Source: Pseudomonas sp. IAC-BECa141
GTDB taxonomy: Bacteria > Pseudomonadota > Gammaproteobacteria > Pseudomonadales > Pseudomonadaceae
Direction of reading: 5' to 3'
Assembly: GCF_020544405.1 (NCBI RefSeq)
Contig: NZ_CP065410.1
Location: 2,852,001-2,916,000, forward strand
Length of the DNA stretch: 64,000 bases
Position 1 is the first letter of the stretch. Each line of letters begins with the position of its first letter. This document shows, in pieces, positions 56,126 through 64,000 of this stretch. A model generated the notes under the pieces. That model searched no databases. It had not been told where the DNA came from and was given only the letters and a program-made list of their open reading frames with translations. Position numbers and translations under genes: made by a program.

Positions 56126-57244
56126 ATGACTTTCGACTCTCCCCTGAGCGCCTGGCAATACGCCGTCGACCATAAGGGTTTCATCCAGGATGAAGCCCAG
56201 GAACACGCGGTCTGGGCCTTGCAAAAATGCCATGAAGCCCTGCACGCCGGTGCCCGTTCGGTCACCGGCGTTTACCTGTGGGGCCCGGTCGGGCGCGGCA
56301 AGACCTGGCTGATGGATCAGTTCTACCAAAGCCTGCGGGTGCCGGCGCGGCGGCAGCACTTTCATCACTTCATGGGCTGGGTCCATCAGCGTTCGTTTCA
56401 GTTGACCGGGATCGCCGATCCATTGCGGGCCCTGGCCCGTGAGCTGGCGGCCGAGGTGCGGGTGCTGTGTTTCGATGAGCTGTTCGTCAATGACATCGGT
56501 GACGCGATCATTCTCGGGCGGCTGTTTCAGGTGATGTTCGATGAAGGCGTGGTGGTGGTCTGCACCTCCAACCTGCCGCCGGATCAGCTGTATGCCGACG
56601 GCTTCAACCGCGACCGCTTTTTGCCGGCGATCACCGCGATCAAGCAGCACATGCAAGTGGTCGCGGTGAATGGTGCCGAAGATCACCGATTGCATCCCGG
56701 CGCCATCGAACAGCGCTACTGGGTCGCCACTTCGGGGCAGGAGAGCGCGCTGAGCCAGGTCTTCGACGCCCTGGCCGCCGGGCACACCGTCAGTACCGAA
56801 CCGGTGCCGGTCGGTTACCGCGCCCTGAACGTGGTGCAGGCCAGCGATTCGGTGCTGTGGTGTCGTTACGCCGAGCTGTGCGAGCAACCGTTCGCCGCCA
56901 TGGATTTCATCGCGCTGTGCGACACCTACCGGGCTATCCTGTTGAGCGAGGTGCCTAACCTCAGCGCGAAAAAACGCGAAGGGCGGATCGCCCGTGGCAC
57001 TGAGGACGGCGCGGAACGGGTGGTGGCCGGCGATCGCCAATTGCCGCAGCTGTCGGTGCATGACGACGGCGTGCGCCGCTTTATCGCGCTGGTCGACGAG
57101 TGCTACGACCGCAAGGTGCCGCTGTACATCGAGGCCGAAGTGCCGATGGACGCGCTGTACACCGAGGGTTATCTGGAATTCCCGTTTCGCCGGACCCTCA
57201 GCCGCTTGCAGGAGATGCAGCTGCAACGCTTCGCCGAGACCTGA
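56126..57244 (+). CDS. zapE: Cell division protein ZapE (AFG1-like ATPase)
   Basis: This 372-aa P-loop ATPase has Walker A GPVGRGKT (about residues 53-60) and Walker B VLCFDELFV (near 115), plus a sensor/arginine region in FNRDRFLPAI. ZapE binds FtsZ and is needed for division in stress conditions. The family is close to yeast Afg1. Length and motif order match. It starts 22 bases after the NTF2-like gene and is followed after 18 bases by the DinB gene, so the three may be one transcript. The ribosome site is modest. Confidence 0.9.
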   Translation: MTFDSPLSAWQYAVDHKGFIQDEAQEHAVWALQKCHEALHAGARSVTGVYLWGPVGRGKTWLMDQFYQSLRVPARRQHFHHFMGWVHQRSFQLTGIADPLRALARELAAEVRVLCFDELFVNDIGDAIILGRLFQVMFDEGVVVVCTSNLPPDQLYADGFNRDRFLPAITAIKQHMQVVAVNGAEDHRLHPGAIEQRYWVATSGQESALSQVFDALAAGHTVSTEPVPVGYRALNVVQASDSVLWCRYAELCEQPFAAMDFIALCDTYRAILLSEVPNLSAKKREGRIARGTEDGAERVVAGDRQLPQLSVHDDGVRRFIALVDECYDRKVPLYIEAEVPMDALYTEGYLEFPFRRTLSRLQEMQLQRFAET

Positions 57245-57262
57245 AAACAAGGAGGGCGCGAC

Positions 57263-57844
57263 ATGACTCAGCCACTGTCCCACCATTTGCTGACCATGGC
57301 TTATCAGAATGCCTGGGCCAACCATCGACTGGCCAAGGCCTGGAGCCAGCTCGACGACGCCGAGCTGGCAGCGCCACGGGTGAGTTTCTTCCCGAGCATC
57401 CGCCTGACCCTCAACCACATCCTCACCTGCGACTGGTTCTACGTCGACGCGCTGGAGCGCGAGTTGCGCGCAGATGAGCCACATCCCGATTGTTACGTGT
57501 TCTTCAACGCTGACGAGCCCTTCACCGAGGCGCAGGCCTTGCGCCGTGAACAGGCCCATGTCGACCGCCGCTTGATCGCCTACTGCGAGCAACAGCGCGA
57601 TGCCGATCTGGGGCGTCTCGTCACCATCGCTCGCGACACGCCGCAACACGACAGCCGCCTGCGGATGATTTCCCACCTGTTCGAGCATCAGATCCACCAC
57701 CGTGGGCAGGTCCACGCGATGCTCAGCGGTACGTCGGTAAAACCGCCGCAACTGGACGAGTTTTTCTGTGCCGGCGAGTCAAGTTTGCGAGCCGAGGATT
57801 TCGCCGAACTGGGCTGGACCGAAGAACTCATCTGGGGTCACTGA
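57263..57844 (+). CDS. DinB family protein
   Basis: This 193-aa four-helix bundle protein of the DinB/YfiT-like metal-binding superfamily starts MTQPLSHHLLTMAYQNAWAN. The metal His ligands are in RLTLNHILTCDWFYVD and HLFEHQIHHRGQVHAML, the last being the typical H-x-x-x-H pair. Such proteins act as thiol transferases or hydrolases, and many are of unknown role. ATG 57263 has AAGGAGG upstream. The stop at 57844 just overlaps a decayed GNAT remnant. Confidence 0.88.
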   Translation: MTQPLSHHLLTMAYQNAWANHRLAKAWSQLDDAELAAPRVSFFPSIRLTLNHILTCDWFYVDALERELRADEPHPDCYVFFNADEPFTEAQALRREQAHVDRRLIAYCEQQRDADLGRLVTIARDTPQHDSRLRMISHLFEHQIHHRGQVHAMLSGTSVKPPQLDEFFCAGESSLRAEDFAELGWTEELIWGH

Positions 57845-57966
57845 AAACGCCGGGTTGTGGCCGGGGCCTTGCGCAAAACGCCTATGTCAAATTCGGCTTC
57901 GCGCCGGGCATGTTCGACCCTGATCACGGGCGCATGCTGTTCTGGATCAAGGACCTTCAGGCATAA
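57841..57966 (+). pseudogene. Remnant C-terminus of a GNAT acetyltransferase
   Basis: Right after the DinB stop, a frame runs 41 codons to a TAA at 57964-57966. Its last 28 residues (AYVKFGFAPGMFDPDHGRML then FWIKDLQA) read like the end of a GNAT enzyme (FGF-x-P, then D-P-x-x-G-x-x-L-F-W). No start or acetyl-CoA motif precedes it. It is therefore a truncated fossil, probably left by a deletion joining DinB to this tail. Confidence 0.5.
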
Positions 57967-57991
57967 AAAAGGGCGCCCGGAATGGGCGCCC
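57965..57991 (-). terminator. Intrinsic terminator of the 68-aa gene
   Basis: On the minus strand GGGCGCCC-ATTCC-GGGCGCCC is followed by six T residues. It lies about 60 bases beyond the stop of the small exported protein gene. Confidence 0.88.
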
Positions 57992-58050
57992 AAACTGTCG
58001 TCTGCGAGGCCAGAGCGGAGCCATCGCAGGTCCATCGGTAAAGTGTTCGC

Positions 58051-58257
58051 TCAAGGGCGATAGGACTCGGTGACCTGGGCGGTCTGGTCGTCCGGAACCC
58101 GAAGCTCGTTGGTCTTCGTGTCAGCCTGCTGGCTTTGTGCGGAGTGAACCGGGAAATTGGCCCAGTAATGTCTCATGCGCTCGGCGCCGCCTTCGGCGAA
58201 TGCGCTGGCGGATGCGAGGGTGAGTAGAGCAGCAAGGATTGCAGTGGTGGTTTTCAT
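58051..58257 (-). CDS. Small exported protein, 68 aa
   Basis: This protein has a clear signal peptide (TTAILAALLTLASASAFA) and a short polar mature part (GGAERMRHYWANFPV...). It has no Cys or known motif. The ribosome site AAGGAGG sits close upstream of ATG 58257, and a terminator lies past the stop. Convergence with the DinB remnant and the absence of neighbours on the same strand mark it as a single-gene unit. Function is unknown. Confidence 0.75.
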   Translation of the reverse strand: MKTTTAILAALLTLASASAFAEGGAERMRHYWANFPVHSAQSQQADTKTNELRVPDDQTAQVTESYRP

Positions 58258-58440
58258 GGTGCCTCCTTCGAAAAATGTCGGAGCCGTTCATCCATGAATC
58301 AGGTCCTCGGCGCAGTGTCGGCCGAGGGCATTAACAAGCGGTTAACGCTTGTTCAGTCCAGGTTTTACAGGGTGTTTCCACTGCGTATCGGACGAACGCT
58401 GCACGCGTGAATGACGCGTGCAGGTTGCAAGGGAAGGGCG

Positions 58441-60687
58441 TCAGAGTTTCCAGTCGAGGCTCAGCGTCACGGTGCGAGGATCGCCCCAGAACACGCCGTT
58501 GTAGAAGCCGACGTTGTCGTAATACTTCTTGTCGAACAGGTTGTCGACGTTGAGGGATGCCGACAGGTGTTTGTCGAACTCGTAGCGCGACATCAGCTTG
58601 ACCACGGTGTACGCCTCCTGACGAATGCGCGCCGGTTCAGTGATGATCCGGCCGTTCGCGCCGCGCCCGATCGGCCGTTTGGAATTGCCGTACACATCGC
58701 TCTGCCAGTTCACGGCACCGCCTACGGTCAGGGCGTTCCAGTTACCCGGCAGGCGATAGGTCGTGGACAGGCGGAACAGGTTCAGCGGCTGATTGGTGTT
58801 GCTGCGCTGTTTTTCGCCGTTGAGCGAGTGGGTGTAGGTGTAACCGGCGGTCATGTTCCAGCCGTCGAGGACTTCACCGGAGACTTCGGCTTCGAAGCCA
58901 TTGACCTTGTTGCCCTTGCCGCCTGATTTGTAGAACTGCTCGCCGGTGTCCGGATCGGGCAGCGCGGACTCATCGAGCTCGGCGACGTTGTCCTGCTTGC
59001 TCCAGAACACGGCGGTGGAGACGTTCAGGCGTTCTTCCAGCAAGCTGCCTTTGAGCCCCACTTCATAGTTGCTGCCAACCACCGGATCGATGTAATTGCG
59101 GCTGGCGTCACGCACGCCCTGTGGTTTGAAAATGTCTGTGTAGCTGACGTACGCGGTGTATTCCGGCGTCAGGTCATACAGCAGGCCGGCGTACGGCGTC
59201 CACATGTCGTTGTGTCGCTGGCTGCTGGCATCGACGCCAGTCAGTTGCAGGCTCTGATCGTAGGCGTAGGTCTTGCTCGAGGCCTCCCAGCTGCCGTAGC
59301 GACTGCCCAGCACCGCGTGCAATTCATCGGTCAGGCTCAGGCGCGTCGCAAGGTAGCCTGCCTTTTGCCGAGTGCTGTCCTTGAAGCTCGGCAGGCTGGT
59401 AGTGGTGTCGGGGAATTTGTTGATGCCGCCCATGTATTTCCAGTCGCGCACGCTTTCGTAATCGGATGCGCGCGGGCCATCAACGTTGTACGGGTCGTTC
59501 GAGCGGCGCTCGGCTTCGCCGTAGCCGAACATCAATTCGTGTTCACGGCCAAACAGCGAGTAAGGGCCGGCCAGGTTGAGGTCGTAGGCGCGCATGCTCT
59601 GGTCGCCGATCATGTGGCCGATGGTCGCGGTCATGCCGCTGCGGTCGGGTTCCGGGTAACCGGAGCCGGCATAGTAGACCTTGCCGTCACCGTCGCTCTT
59701 GCGGTGGGTATAGGCCGCCTTCAGATGCCAACCGGCCGCCAGTTGCTGATCGAGGGTGGCGAACGCGGTCTTGTCGCGCAATGGCCAGGAGCTCCATGAG
59801 GTCGCCATGTTGGTCGAGCGACCGAGGCCGGCCTTGCTGCCATCGGCATTCCAGTACGGCGTCGTACCCCACGAGGTGCCTTGCACCTGCTTGTCCTGAT
59901 AGTCGTAACCGACGGCCAGCACGGTCGAATCGGTCAGGTCCGCTTCGAGGATGCCGTAGCCGACTTCCCGTTGCAGGGCGTACTTGTCGCGAAACGAACC
60001 GCTGTCGCGATAGGCCAGCACACTGCGACCGCGCAGGCGTCCGTCAAACGCCAGAGGGCCGCCGACATCGACGTAACTGTAGTAATCGTCATAGCTGCCG
60101 CCACTGACGCCGGCCTGAGCCTGCCATTGTGCGGTGGGACGTTTGCGCACCATGTTGATGGTGGCAGACGGGTCGCCTGCGCCGGTCGTCAGGCCGGTCG
60201 CGCCGCGAACCACTTCGATACGATCGTAGATGATGGTGTCGGCATCGCTCTTCATGTAGCTGAAGGTGTTGAGCATGCCGTCGATCTGGAAATTGTTGAT
60301 CGAATAGCCGCGGGACGAATAGCTGACCCGATCCGAATCGTTGTGCTGCACCACGATGCCGGTGGTCTGGCTCATGGCTTCGGACAATGTCCCGAGCTTG
60401 AAATCATCCATCTGCTGGCGGGTGACCACGGACACCGATTGCGGGGTTTCCTTGATCGACAGGTTCAGCTTGGTCGCGGTGCTCATCGCGCCGGTGGTGT
60501 AGGAGCCAGTGTTTTCGGTGTTGCTGCCCAGGCCTTGGGCGGTGACGCTGGTGGAGGCCAGTTCGAGTGTCGTGCCGGCGGGCTCCGGCGCCTGTCCGGC
60601 GGAGGTTTCAGCCAGCAGGTCCGGGCTCAGTGCCACACTGCACAGACCGAGGGTGAGGGTCATGGAACGGGTGATGGGCGCGAGCAT
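58441..60687 (-). CDS. TonB-dependent siderophore receptor
   Basis: This 748-aa outer-membrane receptor has a signal peptide (RSMTLTLGLCSVALSPDLLA) and a plug domain. The plug shows SIKETPQSVSVVTRQQMDDF, GYSINNFQIDG and YDRIEVVRGATGLTTGAGDP. A 22-strand barrel follows, ending FWGDPRTVTLSLDWKL with the terminal aromatic-x-hydrophobic signature. The pattern fits ferric-hydroxamate/pyoverdine receptors. No N-terminal signalling (secretin-like) domain is present, so it does not talk to a FecR protein directly. ATG 60687 has AAGGAG, while the longer frame needs TTG. Regulation by Fur is expected, but no good Fur box was found. Confidence 0.9.
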   Translation of the reverse strand: MLAPITRSMTLTLGLCSVALSPDLLAETSAGQAPEPAGTTLELASTSVTAQGLGSNTENTGSYTTGAMSTATKLNLSIKETPQSVSVVTRQQMDDFKLGTLSEAMSQTTGIVVQHNDSDRVSYSSRGYSINNFQIDGMLNTFSYMKSDADTIIYDRIEVVRGATGLTTGAGDPSATINMVRKRPTAQWQAQAGVSGGSYDDYYSYVDVGGPLAFDGRLRGRSVLAYRDSGSFRDKYALQREVGYGILEADLTDSTVLAVGYDYQDKQVQGTSWGTTPYWNADGSKAGLGRSTNMATSWSSWPLRDKTAFATLDQQLAAGWHLKAAYTHRKSDGDGKVYYAGSGYPEPDRSGMTATIGHMIGDQSMRAYDLNLAGPYSLFGREHELMFGYGEAERRSNDPYNVDGPRASDYESVRDWKYMGGINKFPDTTTSLPSFKDSTRQKAGYLATRLSLTDELHAVLGSRYGSWEASSKTYAYDQSLQLTGVDASSQRHNDMWTPYAGLLYDLTPEYTAYVSYTDIFKPQGVRDASRNYIDPVVGSNYEVGLKGSLLEERLNVSTAVFWSKQDNVAELDESALPDPDTGEQFYKSGGKGNKVNGFEAEVSGEVLDGWNMTAGYTYTHSLNGEKQRSNTNQPLNLFRLSTTYRLPGNWNALTVGGAVNWQSDVYGNSKRPIGRGANGRIITEPARIRQEAYTVVKLMSRYEFDKHLSASLNVDNLFDKKYYDNVGFYNGVFWGDPRTVTLSLDWKL

Positions 60688-60803
60688 CGCAGCCGACTCC
60701 TTGTCTTCGAGGGAAAAATTCCGTTTGCTCAAAGACGAAGGTGAGCGGTGCGATTTAGTGTCAAACGAGAAATATTGTTATTTGAAGATGTTTCACCTGT
60801 ATG

Positions 60804-60831
60804 AAGAAAGGGCCGTTTCCGGCCCTTTCTT
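60804..60831 (-). terminator. Intrinsic terminator of the phosphoethanolamine transferase gene
   Basis: AAGAAAGGGCCG pairs with CGGCCCTTTCTT around the loop, directly past the stop of the CptA-like gene. The arm itself provides the T-rich end on the minus strand. Confidence 0.8.
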
Positions 60832-60833
60832 GA

Positions 60834-62582
60834 TTATTGCTTTACCACCTCTGCGACATTGGCGACGGGTTTTTTCGGCTTCATCAGGCTGAAGTCGATC
60901 AGGGCTCGCTGTTCGCGTTCGTAAGGGTTGCCGATCAACAGCGGACGCGGCTTGAAGCTGTCGCTGACCAGGCTCTTGCTGCGATCCAGTTCATCGAAAC
61001 TCAAACCGGCCAGATCCGCCCAGGTGTGGATCAGGTGCGAGCTGCTGTACGGCCGGCTCAGATCCCCGGCAAAGTTCCAGTCGTGGTTTTCGCGCCATTT
61101 TGGCGACGCCCAGGCCATGAACGGAATGGTGTACATCGGCGCCGTCGGCTTGTTTTCGTTGCGGCCCAGGGTGCCGTGGCCCACCGAGTCGAACACGTCT
61201 TCACCGTGGTCGGAGAGGTACAGCAGGAAGCCGTTCGGATCGGATTTGGCGTAGTCCTTGATCAGGCTCGAAACCACGAAATCGTTGTACAGCACCGCGT
61301 TGTCGTAGCTGTTGTAAGTCGGCACCTGATCGTCCCGCACGCCGGCCGGAACGCCGTTGCGATCCTGGAACTTGTCGAAGCTCGGCGGATAACGGTACTG
61401 GTAGCTCATATGCGTACCGAGCAAGTGCACGACGATCAGCTTGCGCGGTGCTGCATCGGCCAGGGCCTTGTTGAACGGCTCGATCACGTCGCCATCGTAC
61501 TGGGCGGCGTTCTGGTTGCGGTTGTTGTTCAGGTACACCTGCTCGTCGGCCTGTTCGGAGAAGGTCGTGAGCATGGTGTTGCGCTTGGTCATGGTCTGCT
61601 GGTTGGTGATCCAGAAGGTCTTGTAGCCGGCCTGTTTCATCATGCTGACCAGCGATGGCGTGGACAGGTACAGATCCGGATTTTCTTCGTCGGCGAAGGT
61701 CAGCACCTGTTGCAGCGCCTCGATGGTGTAAGGGCGCGGGGTGATGACATTGTCGAAGATCGACAGCTGATCCTTGAGCTTGTCCAGCTCTGGCGTGGTT
61801 TTACGCGGGTAACCGTACAGGCTCATGCGCTGGCGGTTGGTGGATTCGCCGATCACCAGCACCAGGGTAGCCGGCTGGTTGGCGCCCGAGTCCTTGAGGT
61901 TATGCAGCGGCGGGATTTTGCTCGCGCTGTGCAACATGCTCTGCATTTCGCCCAAGGTGTCGAGATAACGGTGATACGCCACTGCCATCTGCCAAGGCAC
62001 CGCCGGCTCGATACGGGTTTCGAATTTCTCGAATCCGCCGGCGAAGCTGCCGGTGCGCATCGTCTGCTTGACCAGCGGATAACCGATCACGGCTATCAGG
62101 ATCGCCATGGCGGCCACGAACGCCCGGCCACGGGGCAGGTACACCGGACGCAGTCGGGTCCACAGGAAGTACGCGAACGCGGTGTGCGCGAGGAACGCCG
62201 GGATCATCCACCAGGCAAAGTACTGGGTCATGTACTCGCCGGCTTCGGACACGTTCGACTCGAACATGATGAAAATCACGCTCTGCGAGAATTCCTGCTG
62301 GTAGATGAAGAAGTAGCCCAGGCTGGCCATCGAACAGGCCCACAGCACGACGCCAATCAGCGCGGCGAGCAGACGGGTGCGCTTGGGGAACAGGAGCATC
62401 GGCGCGAGCCATACGGCGCTCATCACGAAGGCCTGGCGGAACCCGGTGAACCCTGAGGTGCCCGTCAACTGGATCAGCAGTTGGGTGATACCGGAGAAGT
62501 ACCAGAAAAACACGAACAGCCAGATCAAACCGGCCCAGTCGAAACCTGTCGCAGTCGTATTGCTGCGTTTGAACACCGCCAT
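60834..62582 (-). CDS. cptA: Phosphoethanolamine transferase CptA
   Basis: This 582-aa inner-membrane enzyme of the sulfatase-like transferase family has N-terminal membrane helices (about residues 15-170) and a periplasmic catalytic domain. The nucleophile is Thr248 in IGESTNRQRMSLYGY. Zinc ligands are seen in YLSDHGEDVFDS and a later HGTLG segment. Length and layout match CptA, which adds phosphoethanolamine to lipid A core heptose; related EptA/EptB types are not excluded. The gene has its own terminator. The start at 62582 (MAVFKRSNT) leads straight into the first helix. Confidence 0.87.
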   Translation of the reverse strand: MAVFKRSNTTATGFDWAGLIWLFVFFWYFSGITQLLIQLTGTSGFTGFRQAFVMSAVWLAPMLLFPKRTRLLAALIGVVLWACSMASLGYFFIYQQEFSQSVIFIMFESNVSEAGEYMTQYFAWWMIPAFLAHTAFAYFLWTRLRPVYLPRGRAFVAAMAILIAVIGYPLVKQTMRTGSFAGGFEKFETRIEPAVPWQMAVAYHRYLDTLGEMQSMLHSASKIPPLHNLKDSGANQPATLVLVIGESTNRQRMSLYGYPRKTTPELDKLKDQLSIFDNVITPRPYTIEALQQVLTFADEENPDLYLSTPSLVSMMKQAGYKTFWITNQQTMTKRNTMLTTFSEQADEQVYLNNNRNQNAAQYDGDVIEPFNKALADAAPRKLIVVHLLGTHMSYQYRYPPSFDKFQDRNGVPAGVRDDQVPTYNSYDNAVLYNDFVVSSLIKDYAKSDPNGFLLYLSDHGEDVFDSVGHGTLGRNENKPTAPMYTIPFMAWASPKWRENHDWNFAGDLSRPYSSSHLIHTWADLAGLSFDELDRSKSLVSDSFKPRPLLIGNPYEREQRALIDFSLMKPKKPVANVAEVVKQ

Positions 62583-62795
62583 TCAGCACTCCAGCTCTAT
62601 CGTTACATCCAACGCCGGGCGCCACATGAAAACGGCGCATGAAACCGACGAACGGAGGCCATGCGCAGACACGCACGGCCAGAATGCGCGCGAGTATCAA
62701 CAAGGGTCTGTGAAAACTTTGTTAATTGCCGAAATCGGTGGGGGGAGCAGTATGTCGGGAACAGCTGAGGCCGTTCCCGAATCGGGCAGGGGAGA

Positions 62796-62978
62796 TCAGG
62801 CGTGCGGCGAGCGTTGTACGCGTGGCAGGGGCTGTGGCTCGGCGCCCTGGGTCAGCAGGCGCAATTGCGCGAGTTCCTGCTTGAGCTGGTCGCGTTCATC
62901 TTTCAACTGACGCAATTCATCGCGACGGATGGTGACGTACAGGGTTTGTGGCGGCATTGCTGTGTGTACTGTGCCCAT
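62796..62978 (-). CDS. Small coiled-coil-like protein, 60 aa
   Basis: This short ORF starts MGTVHTAMPPQTLYVTIRRD after a GAGGTGA ribosome site. Its middle, RQLKDERDQLKQELAQLRLL, has a clear heptad pattern and could form a coiled-coil dimer. It ends PRVQRSPHA. An internal ATG at 62957 is a possible shorter start. The 210-base gap to cptA on the same strand and the opposite gnd start make it a lone gene. No family was recognised. Confidence 0.55.
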   Translation of the reverse strand: MGTVHTAMPPQTLYVTIRRDELRQLKDERDQLKQELAQLRLLTQGAEPQPLPRVQRSPHA

Positions 62979-63252
62979 TGCTCACCTCGCAAATGGCGTG
63001 TCTCAACTGCAGATCAGCCCCCGGTCTGGAGCCTTGATCTGCTATCGGCGCCGATTTTGATTTCTTTTGCTCGTGAATGGAACTTTTTTATTTTTCATGG
63101 TCGTTGTGTCTTCGACACGTTTCCCGACGTTATCACTCTGGATCGGGCACAATGCCCGGAAACTTCACACCAACGCTCTGGACTAAGCTCCATGAGTCAC
63201 GTTGGGCTATAACCTTTGACACACTTTTATTTGTAGTAAGGAGCATCAGCAC

Positions 63253-64000
63253 ATGCAACTCGGGATTATTGGACTGGGCCGCATGGGCGGCAATATTGCG
63301 CGACGTCTGATGCTCAACGGTCACACCACCGTTGTTTACGACCGCAATACCGCCTTTGTCGACACCCTGGCCGCCGAGGGCTCTACCGGCGTCGCCGATC
63401 TGCCTGCACTGGTCGCAGGCCTGGCCAAGCCGCGTGCGGTGTGGGTCATGCTGCCGGCGGGCGCACCGACTGAAGACACCATCGAAACCTTGAGCAATCT
63501 GCTCGAAGCGGGCGACACCATTATCGATGGCGGCAACACCAACTATAAGGACGACATCCGTCGGGCCAAGACTCTGGCCGAGAAGGGCCTGCACTACATC
63601 GACGTCGGCACCTCCGGCGGCGTCTGGGGCCTGGAACGCGGTTACTGCATGATGATCGGCGGCGATGCCGAGACTGTTAAGCGTCTGGACCCGCTGTTCG
63701 CCGCGCTGGCGCCGGGCATGGGCGATATTCCGCGCACCAAGGACCGCAAGTCCGATGACCACCGTGCCGAGCACGGCTACATCCACGCCGGTCCTGCCGG
63801 TGCCGGTCACTTCGTGAAGATGATCCACAACGGGATCGAGTACGGCATGATGGCGGCCTTCGCCGAAGGTTTCGACATCCTCAAGACCAAGTCCAGCGAG
63901 CTTCTGCCGGAGGATCAGCGTTTCGACCTGAACGTGGCCGACATCGCCGAAGTCTGGCGTCGTGGCAGTGTGGTGTCGTCCTGGTTGCTCGACCTGACCG
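63253..64000 (+). CDS. gnd: 6-phosphogluconate dehydrogenase (decarboxylating), 3' end beyond window
   Basis: The window holds the first 249 codons. The NAD(P) loop GLGRMG lies at residues 7-12, [19 protein letters not shown] is the typical substrate loop, and [20 protein letters not shown] carries the catalytic Lys and His. The short, GndA/YqeC-type form found in Pseudomonas is about 327 aa. The enzyme oxidises 6-phosphogluconate to ribulose 5-phosphate and CO2. ATG 63253 has AAGGAG nine bases upstream. Confidence 0.93.
   Translation, partial: MQLGIIGLGRMGGNIARRLMLNGHTTVVYDRNTAFVDTLAAEGSTGVADLPALVAGLAKPRAVWVMLPAGAPTEDTIETLSNLLEAGDTIIDGGNTNYKDDIRRAKTLAEKGLHYIDVGTSGGVWGLERGYCMMIGGDAETVKRLDPLFAALAPGMGDIPRTKDRKSDDHRAEHGYIHAGPAGAGHFVKMIHNGIEYGMMAAFAEGFDILKTKSSELLPEDQRFDLNVADIAEVWRRGSVVSSWLLDLT

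Noticed and set aside
60740..60800. Fur box before the TonB-dependent receptor.
   Set aside because: The AT-rich stretch matches the Fur consensus at too few positions.

Overview
The window looks like a chromosomal segment of a fluorescent Pseudomonas (P. fluorescens group). The supporting evidence is high GC, Pseudomonas-type start sites, a pvdQ-type pyoverdine acylase, a PvdS-like promoter, a glg/tre cluster in Pseudomonas gene order, and a P. fluorescens-type dispersed repeat. No rRNA, tRNA, CRISPR array, integrase or transposase was seen. Coding density is high, and both edges cut a gene: a glycosyltransferase at the left and 6-phosphogluconate dehydrogenase at the right.

Layout. 1-13.8 kb (minus strand): an alpha-glucan/trehalose operon glgA-treZ-malQ-treY-DUF2934-glgX. 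It runs on into a four-gene tail (acyl-CoA dehydrogenase-like, PIG-L deacetylase, methyltransferase, family 2 glycosyltransferase) joined by stop/start overlaps. 14.4-21.8 kb (plus): a VasX-like type VI secretion effector, split by an apparent one-base frameshift. After it come three tandem DUF6708-type membrane proteins (putative immunity). Copies 2 and 3 are each preceded by an 81-codon orphan copy of the effector's C-terminal tail. 21.8-27.9 kb: housekeeping and accessory genes (2-hydroxyacid dehydrogenase, exported alpha/beta hydrolase, YqaA and DUF411 proteins, a chemoreceptor with a good FliA-type promoter, and an unknown 177-aa protein). 28-35 kb (minus): a compact, unfamiliar operon of MFS exporter, LuxE-like ligase, LuxC reductase fused to a CapK/PaaK-like domain, a second CapK/PaaK-like protein and a GNAT. 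No luciferase genes are present. 35-40.3 kb: small membrane and lipoproteins, a Fur-like winged-helix protein, pvdQ, an orphan FecR-type anti-sigma regulator and a PepSY protein. 40.3-45.2 kb: a 1602-aa dermonecrotic-toxin-like protein with a C-terminal HExxH motif. 45.3-58 kb: metabolic and regulatory genes (dpkA, nitrilase, xanthine permease, a polyamine-binding protein with agmatinase, zapE and others). 58-64 kb: a TonB-dependent siderophore receptor, the CptA phosphoethanolamine transferase, and the start of gnd.

How the parts work together. TreY and TreZ release trehalose from alpha-glucan ends, GlgX and MalQ trim and rearrange glucan, and GlgA builds it. This is a stress/osmolyte cycle. 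PvdQ and the FecR protein point to pyoverdine maturation and signalling, and the TonB receptor takes up ferric siderophores. The two most original regions are the amplified effector-tail/immunity array (17.7-21.8 kb) and the LuxC/LuxE/CapK operon (28-35 kb), whose product cannot be read from the sequence.
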